A stretch of DNA of 49,924 nucleotides, from assembly GCF_944387275.1 (NCBI RefSeq), contig NZ_CALXEG010000021.1:1-49924 (forward strand), given 5' to 3'. Origin of the DNA: an uncultured Pseudoflavonifractor sp. GTDB lineage: Bacteria; Bacillota; Clostridia; Oscillospirales; Oscillospiraceae. Shown here piece by piece: positions 8,648 through 16,757 of this stretch (position 1 is its first letter; each line of letters starts with the position of its first letter). Below the pieces are notes generated by a model, which was not told where the DNA came from, did not search any database, and worked only from the letters and a program-made list of their open reading frames with translations. Both the position numbers and the translations under genes were made by a program.

Positions 8648-8788
8648 TTTTCCCTCGGCGTCGCCCGGCGCCGCGCCTTTTGGCGCGTTCAAGCGTTTTG
8701 CGGTAGGCAAAACCTTGCCGCAGGGGCAATTCATTTGCCCCGAGGATGTAAGATTTGGGGTCCACGGCCGGTGTCAGCCGGCTGGGGC
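8648..8788. repeat. Structured insert of three hairpins between the upp tail copies
   Basis: A 141-base non-coding segment holding three consecutive stem-loops. The first is CGCGCC-TTTT-GGCGCG (about 8672-8687). The second is TGCGG.AGG pairing with CCT.CCGCA around a CAAAA loop (about 8699-8722). The third is GGGGCAA-TTCAT-TTGCCCC (about 8723-8742). It has no convincing open reading frame or ribosome binding site. The layout resembles a REP/BIME or MITE-like palindromic element, or a small structured RNA. I recognise no named family. Confidence 0.6.
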
Positions 8789-8823
8789 CGATGCCGGCGA
8801 CCGCATCTTCGGCACCAAGTAAG
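8789..8823 (+). repeat. Direct repeat, copy 2: displaced upp 3' end
   Basis: The second copy of the upp tail, carrying one substitution. It is followed directly by the terminator region expected after upp, so this copy may be the original gene end and the copy at 8613-8647 the regenerated one. Confidence 0.85.
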
Positions 8824-8849
8824 ACACCCATACAGCTTCATAATACAGA

Positions 8850-8889
8850 CAGCGGCCTTCCGGCGATCAACCGGAAGGCCGCTGCCTTT
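8850..8889 (+). terminator. Rho-independent terminator of the upp transcript
   Basis: A perfect 14-bp stem (8850-8863 with 8871-8884), loop CGATCAA, then CCTTTT. It lies after the second upp tail copy and before the ddl promoter. Confidence 0.85.
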
Positions 8890-8931
8890 TCAGAAAATTT
8901 TCCCGGTTCATCGCTGACAGGGAGAAAACGG

Positions 8932-8960
8932 TTGAGTATTGAAAGAGGAAGTGCTATAAT
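8932..8960 (+). promoter_or_regulatory. Promoter of ddl-murF
   Basis: TTGAGT (8932-8937), a 17-base spacer and a perfect TATAAT (8955-8960), about 50 bases before ddl. Confidence 0.75.
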
Positions 8961-9013
8961 ATTTTCCAAGTGCGTAAACATAAGAAAGACTGTTCCGAGA
9001 GGAGTTTCCTATA

Positions 9014-10066
9014 ATGAAAATCGTGGTTTTGGCCGGCGGGCTCTCGCCGGAGCGGAATGTATCCCTGTCCACAGGCACCATGGTGGCCGAGGCGCTCACC
9101 AGTCTGGGCCATGAAGTGGCCCTGGTGGACATGTTTTTCGGCGTGAAGGAAAAGGGGGCGGCGCTGTCCGGCCTCTTCGGCGCGCCCATCTCCGAGGAGC
9201 ACAAGCGGGTGAGCCGTCAGGCCCCCGACCTGGCGGCGGTGAAGGCCAGCCGCACCGAGGGCGGGAACAGCATGTTCGGCCCCGGTGTGCTGGAGCTGTG
9301 CGGCATGGCCGACCTGGTGTTCCTGGCCCTCCACGGCTCCTGCGGCGAGGACGGCCGGGTCCAGGCCGCCTTTGACCTGATGGGCATCCCCTACACCGGT
9401 TCCGGCTACCTGGGCAGCGCCATCGCCATGGATAAGGACCTGACCAAGCGGATGGTGGCCGACGTGGTCAGCACCCCCGGCTGGAAGACCGTGTCCTACA
9501 CCGCCGCCGACATCGACGAGCTGGTGGAGAGCGCCCGGCTGCCCCTGGTGGTGAAGCCGGTGGCCAGCGGCTCCTCCATCGGCGTGTCCATCGCCCACAC
9601 GGCGGAGGAGCTCCGCGCCGCCCTGACCGACGGCCTGTCCCTGGGGGGGCGGACCGTGCTGGAGCAGTACGTAAGGGGCCGGGAGCTCCAGGTGGCCATC
9701 CTGGAGGATAAGGCCCTGCCCGCCATCGAGATCATCCCCAAGCAGGGGTTCTATGACTACGAGAACAAGTACCAGCCCGGCGCGGCCGAGGAGGTCTGCC
9801 CGGCGGACATCAGCCCCGAGGCGGAGCAGAAGCTGCGTGACGCGGCCGTGCGGGTCTATGAGACCCTGGGCCTGTCGGTGTACTCCCGGGCGGACTTCAT
9901 CCTGGACGCCGACGGGGAGCCCTGGTTCCTGGAGATCAACACCCTGCCCGGCATGACCCCCACCAGCCTGGTGCCCCAGGAGGCGGCGGCGGTGGGCATT
10001 GACTACAACACGCTGTGCCAGCGCATTGTGGACGCGTCCCTTGCGGCGCGGAAGCAGGGCCGGTAA
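9014..10066 (+). CDS. ddl: D-alanine-D-alanine ligase
   Basis: A 350-residue ATP-grasp enzyme making D-Ala-D-Ala for the peptidoglycan stem peptide. Motifs: LAGGLSPERNVSLSTG at the N terminus, LALHGSCGEDGRVQAAFDLMGIPYTGSG, PLVVKPVASGSSIGVS, the omega-loop region FYDYENKYQPG, and EINTLPGMTPTSLVPQEA at the C terminus. The Tyr and Lys of the YENKY loop are as expected for a normal D-Ala-D-Ala ligase; a D-Ala-D-Lac (Van-type) enzyme differs there, so no glycopeptide resistance is implied. GAGAGGAG lies ahead of the ATG. murF follows by 33 bases, giving a two-gene unit that makes the dipeptide and then adds it. Confidence 0.95.
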   Translation: MKIVVLAGGLSPERNVSLSTGTMVAEALTSLGHEVALVDMFFGVKEKGAALSGLFGAPISEEHKRVSRQAPDLAAVKASRTEGGNSMFGPGVLELCGMADLVFLALHGSCGEDGRVQAAFDLMGIPYTGSGYLGSAIAMDKDLTKRMVADVVSTPGWKTVSYTAADIDELVESARLPLVVKPVASGSSIGVSIAHTAEELRAALTDGLSLGGRTVLEQYVRGRELQVAILEDKALPAIEIIPKQGFYDYENKYQPGAAEEVCPADISPEAEQKLRDAAVRVYETLGLSVYSRADFILDADGEPWFLEINTLPGMTPTSLVPQEAAAVGIDYNTLCQRIVDASLAARKQGR

Positions 10067-10099
10067 GACAGGAAAACAACTGGACACAAGGAGAAGCAT

Positions 10100-11491
10100 A
10101 TGGAACCGATCACCATACGGGATATTCTCACGGCGGCAAAGGGCCGGATTCTGGGCGATTTTGACAACCTGGACCTGGAGATCAGCCGGGTGGAGACAGA
10201 CAGCCGCACCATCCATCCGGGCTCCCTCTTTGTCCCCCTCATCGGCGAGCAGTTTGACGGCCACGCCTACATCACCTCCGCTCTGGAGGGGGGCGCGGCG
10301 GCCTGCTTCACCCAGCGGGACCGGGAGAGCTATCTGCCCGGCAAGTGCTACATCCGGGTGGACCACACCCAGCGGGCCCTGCGGGACCTGGCGGTCTGGT
10401 ACAAGAAGAAGTTCGACATTCCGGTGGTGGCGGTGACGGGCAGCGTGGGCAAGACCACCACAAAGGACATGGTGGCCGCCGTCCTGGGGGAGCACTACAA
10501 GGTGCTCAAGACCGAGGGCAACCTGAACACGGACATCGGCACCTGCCGCACCCTGTTCCGGCTGGACAAGAGCTACCAGATCGCCGTGCTGGAGATGGGC
10601 ATGAACCACCCCGGCGAGATCGAGGTCATGTCCGCCATTGCCCAGCCCGACGTGTGCCTCATCACCAACATCGGCGACTCCCACATCGAGCACCTGGGTT
10701 CCCGGGAGAACATCCTCAAGGCCAAGTGTGAGATCTTCAGCCACGCCAAGCCGGGCTGTCTGGCGGTGCTCAACGGAGACGACCCGCTGCTGCGTACCCT
10801 GGAGGGCAAGCTGCCCGGGCCCATCCTCTGGTGCGGCGGCGCGACCGGGCTGGACTATACCGCCGACAACCTGGTGAGCGACGGCACGTCCAATGTACGC
10901 TGTGAAGTAAAAACCCCTCACACCAGCTGCCAGGTGGAGATTCCCGCCCTTGGCAGCCACATGATCTACCCCACGCTGATGGCGGCGGCGGTGGGGGAGC
11001 ACTTCGGCGTCACGGCGGAGGAGTTCCGCCGGGGCGTGCTCCACTTCGCCCCCACCAAGATGCGCATGAACATCATCCAGCGGGGGGAGGATATCACCAT
11101 CCTCAACGACACCTACAACGCCAACCCCCAGTCCATGCGGGCGGCGGTGGAGGTGCTCTCCAAGACCCACGGGTCGCCGAAGATCGCCGTGCTGGGGGAT
11201 ATGTTCGAGCTGGGCACCCTGGCCCCCGCCCTCCACGCCGGCGTGGGCACCTATCTGGGCAAGGCGGGCATCGACTGCCTGGTGGCCGTGGGCGAGCTGG
11301 CCAGGAACATCTACGACGCCGCGGCTGAGGCCAAGGTGCCGGAGGTCCACTACTGCGCCACAAAGCAGGAGGCCCTGCCCGTCCTGGCGCAGGTGGTGAA
11401 ACCACACGCGACCATTCTGGTCAAGGCCTCCCGGGGCATGGCGTTTGAAGATCTGACGGAATACCTGAAGAGCATCACCCAGGAGCCCTGA
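10100..11491 (+). CDS. murF: UDP-N-acetylmuramoyl-tripeptide-D-alanyl-D-alanine ligase
   Basis: A 463-residue cytoplasmic Mur ligase adding D-Ala-D-Ala to UDP-MurNAc-tripeptide, the last soluble step of lipid-linked precursor synthesis. The ATP loop TGSVGKTTTKDMVAAVL lies near residue 113; NTDIGTCRTLF, EMGMNHPGEI and NIGDSHIEHLGSRENI follow, with NDTYNANPQSMRAA and LGDMFELG in the C-terminal domain. Length is normal. AAGGAGAAG lies before the ATG. The stop is one base from the convergent mtnA stop and no terminator separates them, so read-through antisense to mtnA is possible. Confidence 0.96.
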   Translation: MEPITIRDILTAAKGRILGDFDNLDLEISRVETDSRTIHPGSLFVPLIGEQFDGHAYITSALEGGAAACFTQRDRESYLPGKCYIRVDHTQRALRDLAVWYKKKFDIPVVAVTGSVGKTTTKDMVAAVLGEHYKVLKTEGNLNTDIGTCRTLFRLDKSYQIAVLEMGMNHPGEIEVMSAIAQPDVCLITNIGDSHIEHLGSRENILKAKCEIFSHAKPGCLAVLNGDDPLLRTLEGKLPGPILWCGGATGLDYTADNLVSDGTSNVRCEVKTPHTSCQVEIPALGSHMIYPTLMAAAVGEHFGVTAEEFRRGVLHFAPTKMRMNIIQRGEDITILNDTYNANPQSMRAAVEVLSKTHGSPKIAVLGDMFELGTLAPALHAGVGTYLGKAGIDCLVAVGELARNIYDAAAEAKVPEVHYCATKQEALPVLAQVVKPHATILVKASRGMAFEDLTEYLKSITQEP

Positions 11492-11492
11492 G

Positions 11493-12512
11493 TCAGCCGA
11501 AGAGCTTGGCCAGGTTCTCCTTGAAGGGCGGGTAGACGACCCCCTTTTCGGTGATGATGCCGGTGAGCAGCTGGTGGGGGGTCACGTCAAAGGCCGGGTT
11601 CCAGGTTTGTACCTGCTCGGGCGCGGTCTGGACCCCCGCCAGGTGGGTCACCTCCACGCCGGGGCGCTCCTCGATGGGAATGCCGCTGCCGTCCTCAATG
11701 GACAGGTCAATGGTGGAGGAGGGTAGGGCAGTGTAGAAGGGGATGCCGTGGTAGCGGGCGTTGACCGCCACCGAGTAGGTGCCGATCTTGTTGGCAAAGT
11801 CCCCGTTGGCGGCCATCCGGTCGCAGCCCAGGATCACCAGGTCCACCTTGCCCTGGGCCATGAGGAAGCCGGCCATGTTGTCGGTGATGAGGGTGCAGGG
11901 GATGTTGTCCTTCACCAGCTCATAGGCGGTGAGCCGGGCGCCCTGGAGCAGGGGACGGGTCTCGTCGGCGTAAACCATATCCACTTTACCCTGACTGAAA
12001 GCAGAGCGAACCACGCCCAGCACCGTGCCGTATCCGCCGGTGGCCAGGCTGCCGGCGTTGCAGTGGGTGAGGATGCGGGCGTGGTGGGGCACCACTGCCG
12101 CGCCGAAGTCGCCCAGGGCGTGGTTCATGGCCACGTCCTCCTCGTGGATGGCCTTGGCCTCCCGGATGAGGGCGTCAATGGCCTCCGGCGTGCCGCCGTT
12201 GGCCTTCAGGCAGTCGGCCATGCGGCGCAGAGCCCAGAACAGGTTGACGGCGGTAGGCCGGCTGGCGGCAAGCACCCGCTCCGCCTCCTCCATGGCGGCG
12301 GCAAAGTCGGGCGCGTCCCGGAACTCCATGGCGGCCAGACAGTAGGCGTAGGCCGCTGTCACGCCGATAGCGGGTGCGCCCCGCACCACCATGTCGGTGA
12401 TGGCCTTGGCCACGGCCCGGAAATCCGTATAGGCGATCCAGTCCTCCTGGACGGGAAGCCTTGTCTGATCGAGGAGGTAAAGTGTATTTCCTTCCCAGCG
12501 AATTGCATCCAT
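11493..12512 (-). CDS. mtnA: S-methyl-5-thioribose-1-phosphate isomerase
   Basis: A 339-residue aldose-ketose isomerase of the eIF2B-related family that converts methylthioribose 1-phosphate to methylthioribulose 1-phosphate in methionine salvage. Expected catalytic elements are present: the cysteine in THCNAGSLATGGYGTVLG near 160 and the aspartate in ILGCDRMAANGDFANKIGTY near 240. VRGAPAIGVTAAYAYCLA is the substrate-binding block. AGGAGG lies seven bases before the ATG. No other methionine-salvage gene is nearby. Stand-alone MtnA homologues in anaerobes also process 5-deoxyribose-type by-products of radical SAM enzymes, so the in vivo substrate is not settled by context. Confidence 0.93.
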   Translation of the reverse strand: MDAIRWEGNTLYLLDQTRLPVQEDWIAYTDFRAVAKAITDMVVRGAPAIGVTAAYAYCLAAMEFRDAPDFAAAMEEAERVLAASRPTAVNLFWALRRMADCLKANGGTPEAIDALIREAKAIHEEDVAMNHALGDFGAAVVPHHARILTHCNAGSLATGGYGTVLGVVRSAFSQGKVDMVYADETRPLLQGARLTAYELVKDNIPCTLITDNMAGFLMAQGKVDLVILGCDRMAANGDFANKIGTYSVAVNARYHGIPFYTALPSSTIDLSIEDGSGIPIEERPGVEVTHLAGVQTAPEQVQTWNPAFDVTPHQLLTGIITEKGVVYPPFKENLAKLFG

Positions 12513-12565
12513 AGCGAAGCCTCCTAAGCGCTTCGGCCGTCCCTGGGGCGGCCGGTGATAGAATC

Positions 12566-12595
12566 ATTGTAGCACAAAGGACTGACAGGAGACAA
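12566..12595 (-). promoter_or_regulatory. Candidate promoter of mtnA
   Basis: On the minus strand TTGTCT (12590-12595), an 18-base spacer and TACAAT (12566-12571), about 55 bases before the mtnA start. It overlaps the leader of the divergent ABC-F gene. Confidence 0.5.
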
Positions 12596-12598
12596 GAA

Positions 12599-14500
12599 AT
12601 GATAGATATATCCGTCTCAAACCTGACCAAGGAGTTTGAGGTAGGCAAAAAGATACTGGACGGCCTCACCTTCCAGGTGGACCAGGGAGAGCGGGTCGGC
12701 CTGCTGGGCAAGAACGGCGCGGGCAAGACCACGGTGTTCAAGATCATCACCGGCGAGATGGACTACGACGACGGGCAGGTGATGACCGCCCCCGGCAAGA
12801 CGGTGGGCCTCATCTCCCAGATCCCGGTCTATCCGCCGGAGTACACCGTGGAGGACGTGCTGAACACGGCCTTCTCCAAGCTCCACAGGATGGAGCAGGA
12901 GATGGCCGACCTCACCGCCAAAATGGGGGAGAGCAGCGACCCGGCCCTGCTGCGGCGGTACGGGGAGCTGTCGGCCGCCTTTGAGGCCAAGGGCGGGTAC
13001 GACACCGCCACTGAGCTCAACAAGGTGTGCAACGGCCTGGAAATTCCCCAGGCCATGCGGGAGCAGCTCTTCTCCGCCCTGTCCGGCGGGGAGAAGACCC
13101 GGGTGAACCTGGGCCGCCTGATCCTGGAGGACACCGATATCCTCCTGCTGGACGAGCCCACCAATCACCTGGACCTGCGGGCCACCGAGTGGCTGGAGGA
13201 GTACCTGGACAAGTTCAAGGGCACGGTGCTGGCCATCTCCCACGACCGGTGGTTCCTGGACAAGGTGGTCCACCGGGTCATTGAGATCGTGGACGGCAAG
13301 GCCGAGTTCTACGAGGGCAATTACAGCTTCTACGTGGTGGAGAAGGAGCGCCGCTACCAGGAGAAGCTGAGGCAGTACGAGAAGGAGCAGGCCAAGATCG
13401 AGCAGCTGGAGAAAGCCGCGGACAAGCTCCACCTGTGGGCCTTCATGGGCAACGACAAGCTGCACAAGCGGGCCTTCTCCATGGAGAAGCGGATCGAGCG
13501 CATGCGCACCACCGACAAGCCCAAGAAGGACCGGAAACTGGACATCCGCTTCGGCGAACGGGACTTCCGGGGCGACGAGGTGATGGTCATCAAGGGCCTG
13601 GCCAAGCGGTTTGACGGCCGGACCCTGTTTTCCGATGTGAACCTGCTGGTGGAGGGGGGCGAGCGCATCGCCCTGCTGGGGGACAACGGCACCGGCAAAT
13701 CCACCCTGATCAAGATCATCATGGGGGAGGAGCAGCCCAGCGAGGGCAAGATCCGTATGGGCCCCACGGTAAAGATCGGCTATCTGCCCCAGATCATCCA
13801 CTTCTCCCATCCTGAGCGCAGCCTGGTGGACACCATGATCTACGACCTGGACTGCTCCACCCAGACCGCCCGCAACCGGCTGGCCGCCTTCAACTTCCAG
13901 GGGGAGGACGTGTTCAAGCCGGTGTCCGCCCTGTCGGGCGGCGAGCAGAGCCGCCTGCGGCTGTGCATGCTGATGGACGAGAAGATCAACCTGCTGATTC
14001 TGGACGAGCCCACCAACCACCTGGATGTGGCCAACCGGGAGTGGATCGAGGAGGCGGTGGAGGACTACGAAGGCAACCTGCTCTTCGTGTCCCACGACCG
14101 GTATTTCATCAACCGCTTCGCCACCCGCATCTGGATGCTGGAGGACGGACACATCACCGACTTTGAGGGCACCTATCAGGAGTTCCAGGCCGCCCGGCAG
14201 CGGAAGCAGGCCCAGGCCAAGGCCGCGCCAGTGGTCCAGGAGGAGAAGCCCAAGAAGGAGAAGCCCAAGCGCCCCGGCGGCACCAAGGAGCTGGAGAAGC
14301 AGGTGGCGGCGGCGGAGCGGGCGGTGGCCAAGGCGGAGGAGAAGCAGTACGAGCTGTCCCTTAAGGCCGAGGAGGTGGCCTCCAACTACCTGGAGCTCCA
14401 GAAGGTGTACGAGGAGCAGAAGGCCCTGGAGGACGAAATTGCCGCCCTATATACCAAGTGGGAGACCCTGGCCGCCCAGCTGGAGGAGGCCCAGGGATGA
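12599..14500 (+). CDS. ABC-F family ATP-binding protein (ribosome-associated, Uup/YdiF-like)
   Basis: A 633-residue protein with two ABC ATPase domains and no membrane segments. The first domain has Walker A LLGKNGAGKTTVFK near 36, signature LSGGEKTRV near 160 and Walker B LLLDEPTNHLDL near 181. The second has LLGDNGTGKSTLIK near 360, LSGGEQSRL and LILDEPTNHLDV near 466. The charged inter-domain linker (about 240-310) is the ABC-F P-site tRNA interaction motif. A proline/lysine stretch leads into a C-terminal coiled coil (about 560-630) as in Uup and YdiF. Members act on the ribosome; some give antibiotic resistance, but the housekeeping subtype is more likely here. The stop overlaps the next start as ATGA. 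Confidence 0.92.
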   Translation: MIDISVSNLTKEFEVGKKILDGLTFQVDQGERVGLLGKNGAGKTTVFKIITGEMDYDDGQVMTAPGKTVGLISQIPVYPPEYTVEDVLNTAFSKLHRMEQEMADLTAKMGESSDPALLRRYGELSAAFEAKGGYDTATELNKVCNGLEIPQAMREQLFSALSGGEKTRVNLGRLILEDTDILLLDEPTNHLDLRATEWLEEYLDKFKGTVLAISHDRWFLDKVVHRVIEIVDGKAEFYEGNYSFYVVEKERRYQEKLRQYEKEQAKIEQLEKAADKLHLWAFMGNDKLHKRAFSMEKRIERMRTTDKPKKDRKLDIRFGERDFRGDEVMVIKGLAKRFDGRTLFSDVNLLVEGGERIALLGDNGTGKSTLIKIIMGEEQPSEGKIRMGPTVKIGYLPQIIHFSHPERSLVDTMIYDLDCSTQTARNRLAAFNFQGEDVFKPVSALSGGEQSRLRLCMLMDEKINLLILDEPTNHLDVANREWIEEAVEDYEGNLLFVSHDRYFINRFATRIWMLEDGHITDFEGTYQEFQAARQRKQAQAKAAPVVQEEKPKKEKPKRPGGTKELEKQVAAAERAVAKAEEKQYELSLKAEEVASNYLELQKVYEEQKALEDEIAALYTKWETLAAQLEEAQG

Positions 14501-15183
14501 GACGGCAGAGCGCATACCATCCCTACGGCGGGAAGAAGCTCCATCCCCTCCTGCGGGTCCTGATCGGGCTGATCGGGCTGGGCCTGATCTGCTTCGCCAT
14601 TCTGGCGGGCATTGTGTACGCCGGGGAGCGGACCCATATCCAGGGCACGCCCAGGGTGATGATCATTCTGGGCTGCAAGGTGGAGGAGAGCGGCCCCTCT
14701 CTGCTGCTGAAGGACCGGCTGGACACGGCGCTGGACTATCTGAACGAGTTGGACAACCCTATCCCGGTGATTGTCAGCGGCGGGCAGGGCCAGGACGAGC
14801 CGGAGAGCGAGGCCGCCTGCATGGCGGACTACCTGACCGGGGCCGGCTATGACGAGGCATACATCTATCTGGAGGACAACTCCCACAATACCGCCGAGAA
14901 CCTGGGGTACTCCCTGGCGTACCTGGAGTATCTGGGCGTGGACCCGGCGGAGGACGGGGTGCTGATCGTGTCCAACGGATTTCATCTCTCCCGGGCGCGG
15001 ATGCTGGCGGAGCGGTTCGGATACGGCAATGTGTCCACCCTGGCCGCGCCCTCCAGCCATGTGCCGTCCCGGATCAGCATGTTCTTCCGGGAGCCCCTGG
15101 CCCTGGTCAAGTCCTTCCTTCTGGACCGTGAGGTCCCCCAGGGGCAGGCCGTTCAGGGAAGCGCAGCCCATACCCTCGGCTGA
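14497..15183 (+). CDS. YdcF/ElyC-like DUF218 membrane-anchored protein
   Basis: A 228-residue protein with a short cytoplasmic N terminus, one membrane helix (about 22-45, rich in Leu/Ile/Gly) and an extracytoplasmic DUF218 domain. DUF218 blocks are [55 protein letters not shown] and [19 protein letters not shown]. Homologues include E. coli ElyC and SanA, linked to envelope integrity and peptidoglycan or vancomycin sensitivity; the biochemical activity of the domain is not firmly known. I start it at the ATG overlapping the ABC-F stop. It sits between the ABC-F gene and prfA. Confidence 0.85.
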   Translation: MRRQSAYHPYGGKKLHPLLRVLIGLIGLGLICFAILAGIVYAGERTHIQGTPRVMIILGCKVEESGPSLLLKDRLDTALDYLNELDNPIPVIVSGGQGQDEPESEAACMADYLTGAGYDEAYIYLEDNSHNTAENLGYSLAYLEYLGVDPAEDGVLIVSNGFHLSRARMLAERFGYGNVSTLAAPSSHVPSRISMFFREPLALVKSFLLDREVPQGQAVQGSAAHTLG

Positions 15184-15212
15184 GGACAGCCGAACAAGAC
15201 ACGGAGGTTAAC

Positions 15213-16280
15213 ATGCTGGACAAGCTCAGGAGCCTGGAGCTCCACTATGAGGACCTGGTGGCCCGTCTCAACGCCCCGGAGACCTACGCCGACCCGGCGC
15301 TGGTGGCAAAGCTGAATAAGGAGCAGAGCGAGCTGGAGCCTCTGGTGACCACCTACCGGCGCTATATGCAGCGCCAGCGGGACATGGAGGAGGCCAGGGG
15401 CCTCATGTCCGACCCGGACATGAAGGAGCTGGCCCAGGAGGAGTTTGCCCAGGCCAAGGCGGAGTCGGAGGAGCTGGAGCAGAAGATGAAGATCCTCCTG
15501 CTGCCCACCGACCCCAATGACAACAAGAACGTCATCGTGGAGATCCGGGCCGGCGTGGGCGGGGAGGAGGCGGCGCTGTTCGCCGCGTCCCTGTACCGGA
15601 TGTACTCCATGTACGCCGAGACCCGCCGCTGGAAGGTGGAGGTGGCCAGCCTGAACGAGACCGAGCTGGGAGGGATAAAGGAAATTTCCTTCACAGTAGA
15701 GGGGGCCGGGGCCTACAGCCGCCTGAAGTTTGAGAGCGGCGTCCACCGGGTGCAGCGGGTGCCCGAGACCGAGTCGGGTGGACGGATCCACACCTCCACC
15801 GTCACGGTGGCGGTGCTGCCCGAGGCCGAGGAGGTGGACGTGGACATCAACCCGGCTGATATTGAAATGCAGGTGTTCCGCTCGTCGGGCGCCGGCGGGC
15901 AGCACATCAACAAGACCTCCTCCGCCGTCCGGCTGATCCACAAGCCCACCGGCATGGTGGTGGAGTGCCAGCAGGAGCGCAGCCAGTTCCAGAACCGGGA
16001 CAAGGCCATGCAGATCCTCCGCTCCCGGCTCTACGAGGCGGAACAGCAGCGTGTGAGCAGCGAGTGGAGCGAGGAGCGGCGCAGCCAGGTGGGGACTGGC
16101 ATGCGCAACGAGCGCATCCGGACCTACAACTTCCCCCAGGGCCGCCTGACCGACCACCGGATCGGCCTCACCCTCTACAAGCTGGAGGACGTGATGAACG
16201 GCGACCTGGATGAGATTATTGACAGTTTGATCACCGCCGACCAGGCGGAGCGGCTGAAACAGAGCGGAGAGGCGGACTAA
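15213..16280 (+). CDS. prfA: Peptide chain release factor 1
   Basis: A 355-residue class I release factor decoding UAA and UAG. The codon-recognition tripeptide lies in [14 protein letters not shown] (PxT form of RF1), and the peptidyl-tRNA hydrolysis GGQ is in [17 protein letters not shown] near residue 229. CGGAGG stands five bases before the ATG. Length is normal. In many Firmicutes prfA is followed by prmC, the methyltransferase that modifies this GGQ glutamine; here prmC is not next, and two small unknown genes separate prfA from sua5. Confidence 0.97.
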   Translation: MLDKLRSLELHYEDLVARLNAPETYADPALVAKLNKEQSELEPLVTTYRRYMQRQRDMEEARGLMSDPDMKELAQEEFAQAKAESEELEQKMKILLLPTDPNDNKNVIVEIRAGVGGEEAALFAASLYRMYSMYAETRRWKVEVASLNETELGGIKEISFTVEGAGAYSRLKFESGVHRVQRVPETESGGRIHTSTVTVAVLPEAEEVDVDINPADIEMQVFRSSGAGGQHINKTSSAVRLIHKPTGMVVECQQERSQFQNRDKAMQILRSRLYEAEQQRVSSEWSEERRSQVGTGMRNERIRTYNFPQGRLTDHRIGLTLYKLEDVMNGDLDEIIDSLITADQAERLKQSGEAD

Positions 16281-16309
16281 GGGCCATCCCGCGAAAGGAG
16301 ATTTTTACA

Positions 16310-16579
16310 ATGGAAATGCTGATTCACTATTCCGGACTGCCCAAGGGAATGGAGCAGGAGGAGTTCAAGCTGGCCGTGGCCAACCTTCTGGAGGAGGACG
16401 GCTGGCTCACCGGCTCGGGAGACGACGAGCAGGGCCACTATTTGGAGCTGGAGCTGGAGGACGAGAAGGTGAACCCCAAGCACTGCATCGTGGCGGTGCG
16501 GGGCTATCTGTGCGGCGCCGGGTTCCCCCGGGACACCGCCCTGGAGCTGGCCGGCGTGGCCTCCAATATCTACGGCTGA
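16310..16579 (+). CDS. Small acidic hypothetical protein (89 aa)
   Basis: I do not recognise a family. The protein is 89 residues, strongly acidic in the middle (EEDGWLTGSGDDEQGHYLELELEDEK), with a more hydrophobic C-terminal half (HCIVAVRGYLCGAGFPRD, then a helix). No signal peptide or membrane segment is apparent. AAAGGAG stands nine bases before the ATG, and codon use matches its neighbours, so it is very likely a real gene. It is in the same run as prfA (29 bases upstream). Function unknown; a translation-linked role would be guesswork from position only. Confidence 0.75.
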   Translation: MEMLIHYSGLPKGMEQEEFKLAVANLLEEDGWLTGSGDDEQGHYLELELEDEKVNPKHCIVAVRGYLCGAGFPRDTALELAGVASNIYG

Positions 16580-16618
16580 ACCATCCAACCGACGGAATGA
16601 AAGAAAGGAGCCCCTGGT

Positions 16619-16732
16619 ATGAAAAAGGTGACTGCGATTCTGAACATTCTCTCCGGCATGGCGCTGATTACCGCCGGCATTGTGGGCCTGGTCCAGGCCT
16701 GCACCGAACGGAGCACGGACGGCTGGAACTGA
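16619..16732 (+). CDS. Small membrane protein (37 aa)
   Basis: A 37-residue open reading frame beginning MKKVTAILNILSGMALITAG and ending DGWN. It has a clear AAAGGAG ribosome binding site nine bases before the ATG. Residues 5-26 form one hydrophobic helix, with a cysteine at 28 and a short polar tail. It could be a single-pass small membrane protein. A lipoprotein is unlikely because no lipobox precedes the cysteine in the correct arrangement. It lies between the 89-aa gene and sua5, in the same direction. No family recognised. Confidence 0.55.
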   Translation: MKKVTAILNILSGMALITAGIVGLVQACTERSTDGWN

Positions 16733-16757
16733 AATCTGATTTTCGAGGCGAACGAGC

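Noticed and set aside
9014..10066. Van-type D-Ala-D-Lac ligase (glycopeptide resistance)
   Set aside because: The omega-loop has the Tyr/Lys arrangement of normal D-Ala-D-Ala ligases, and no vanH or vanX is adjacent.
8954..11407. Long open frame (about 800 codons) on the minus strand opposite ddl and murF
   Set aside because: It is antisense to two well-conserved genes, is rich in His, Gly, Gln and Val typical of GC-rich shadow frames, and has no recognisable domain or ribosome binding site.
12599..14500. Antibiotic-resistance ABC-F (Lsa/Vga/Msr type)
   Set aside because: The long charged C-terminal coiled coil and general layout resemble housekeeping Uup/YdiF proteins; no inducible leader is visible upstream.
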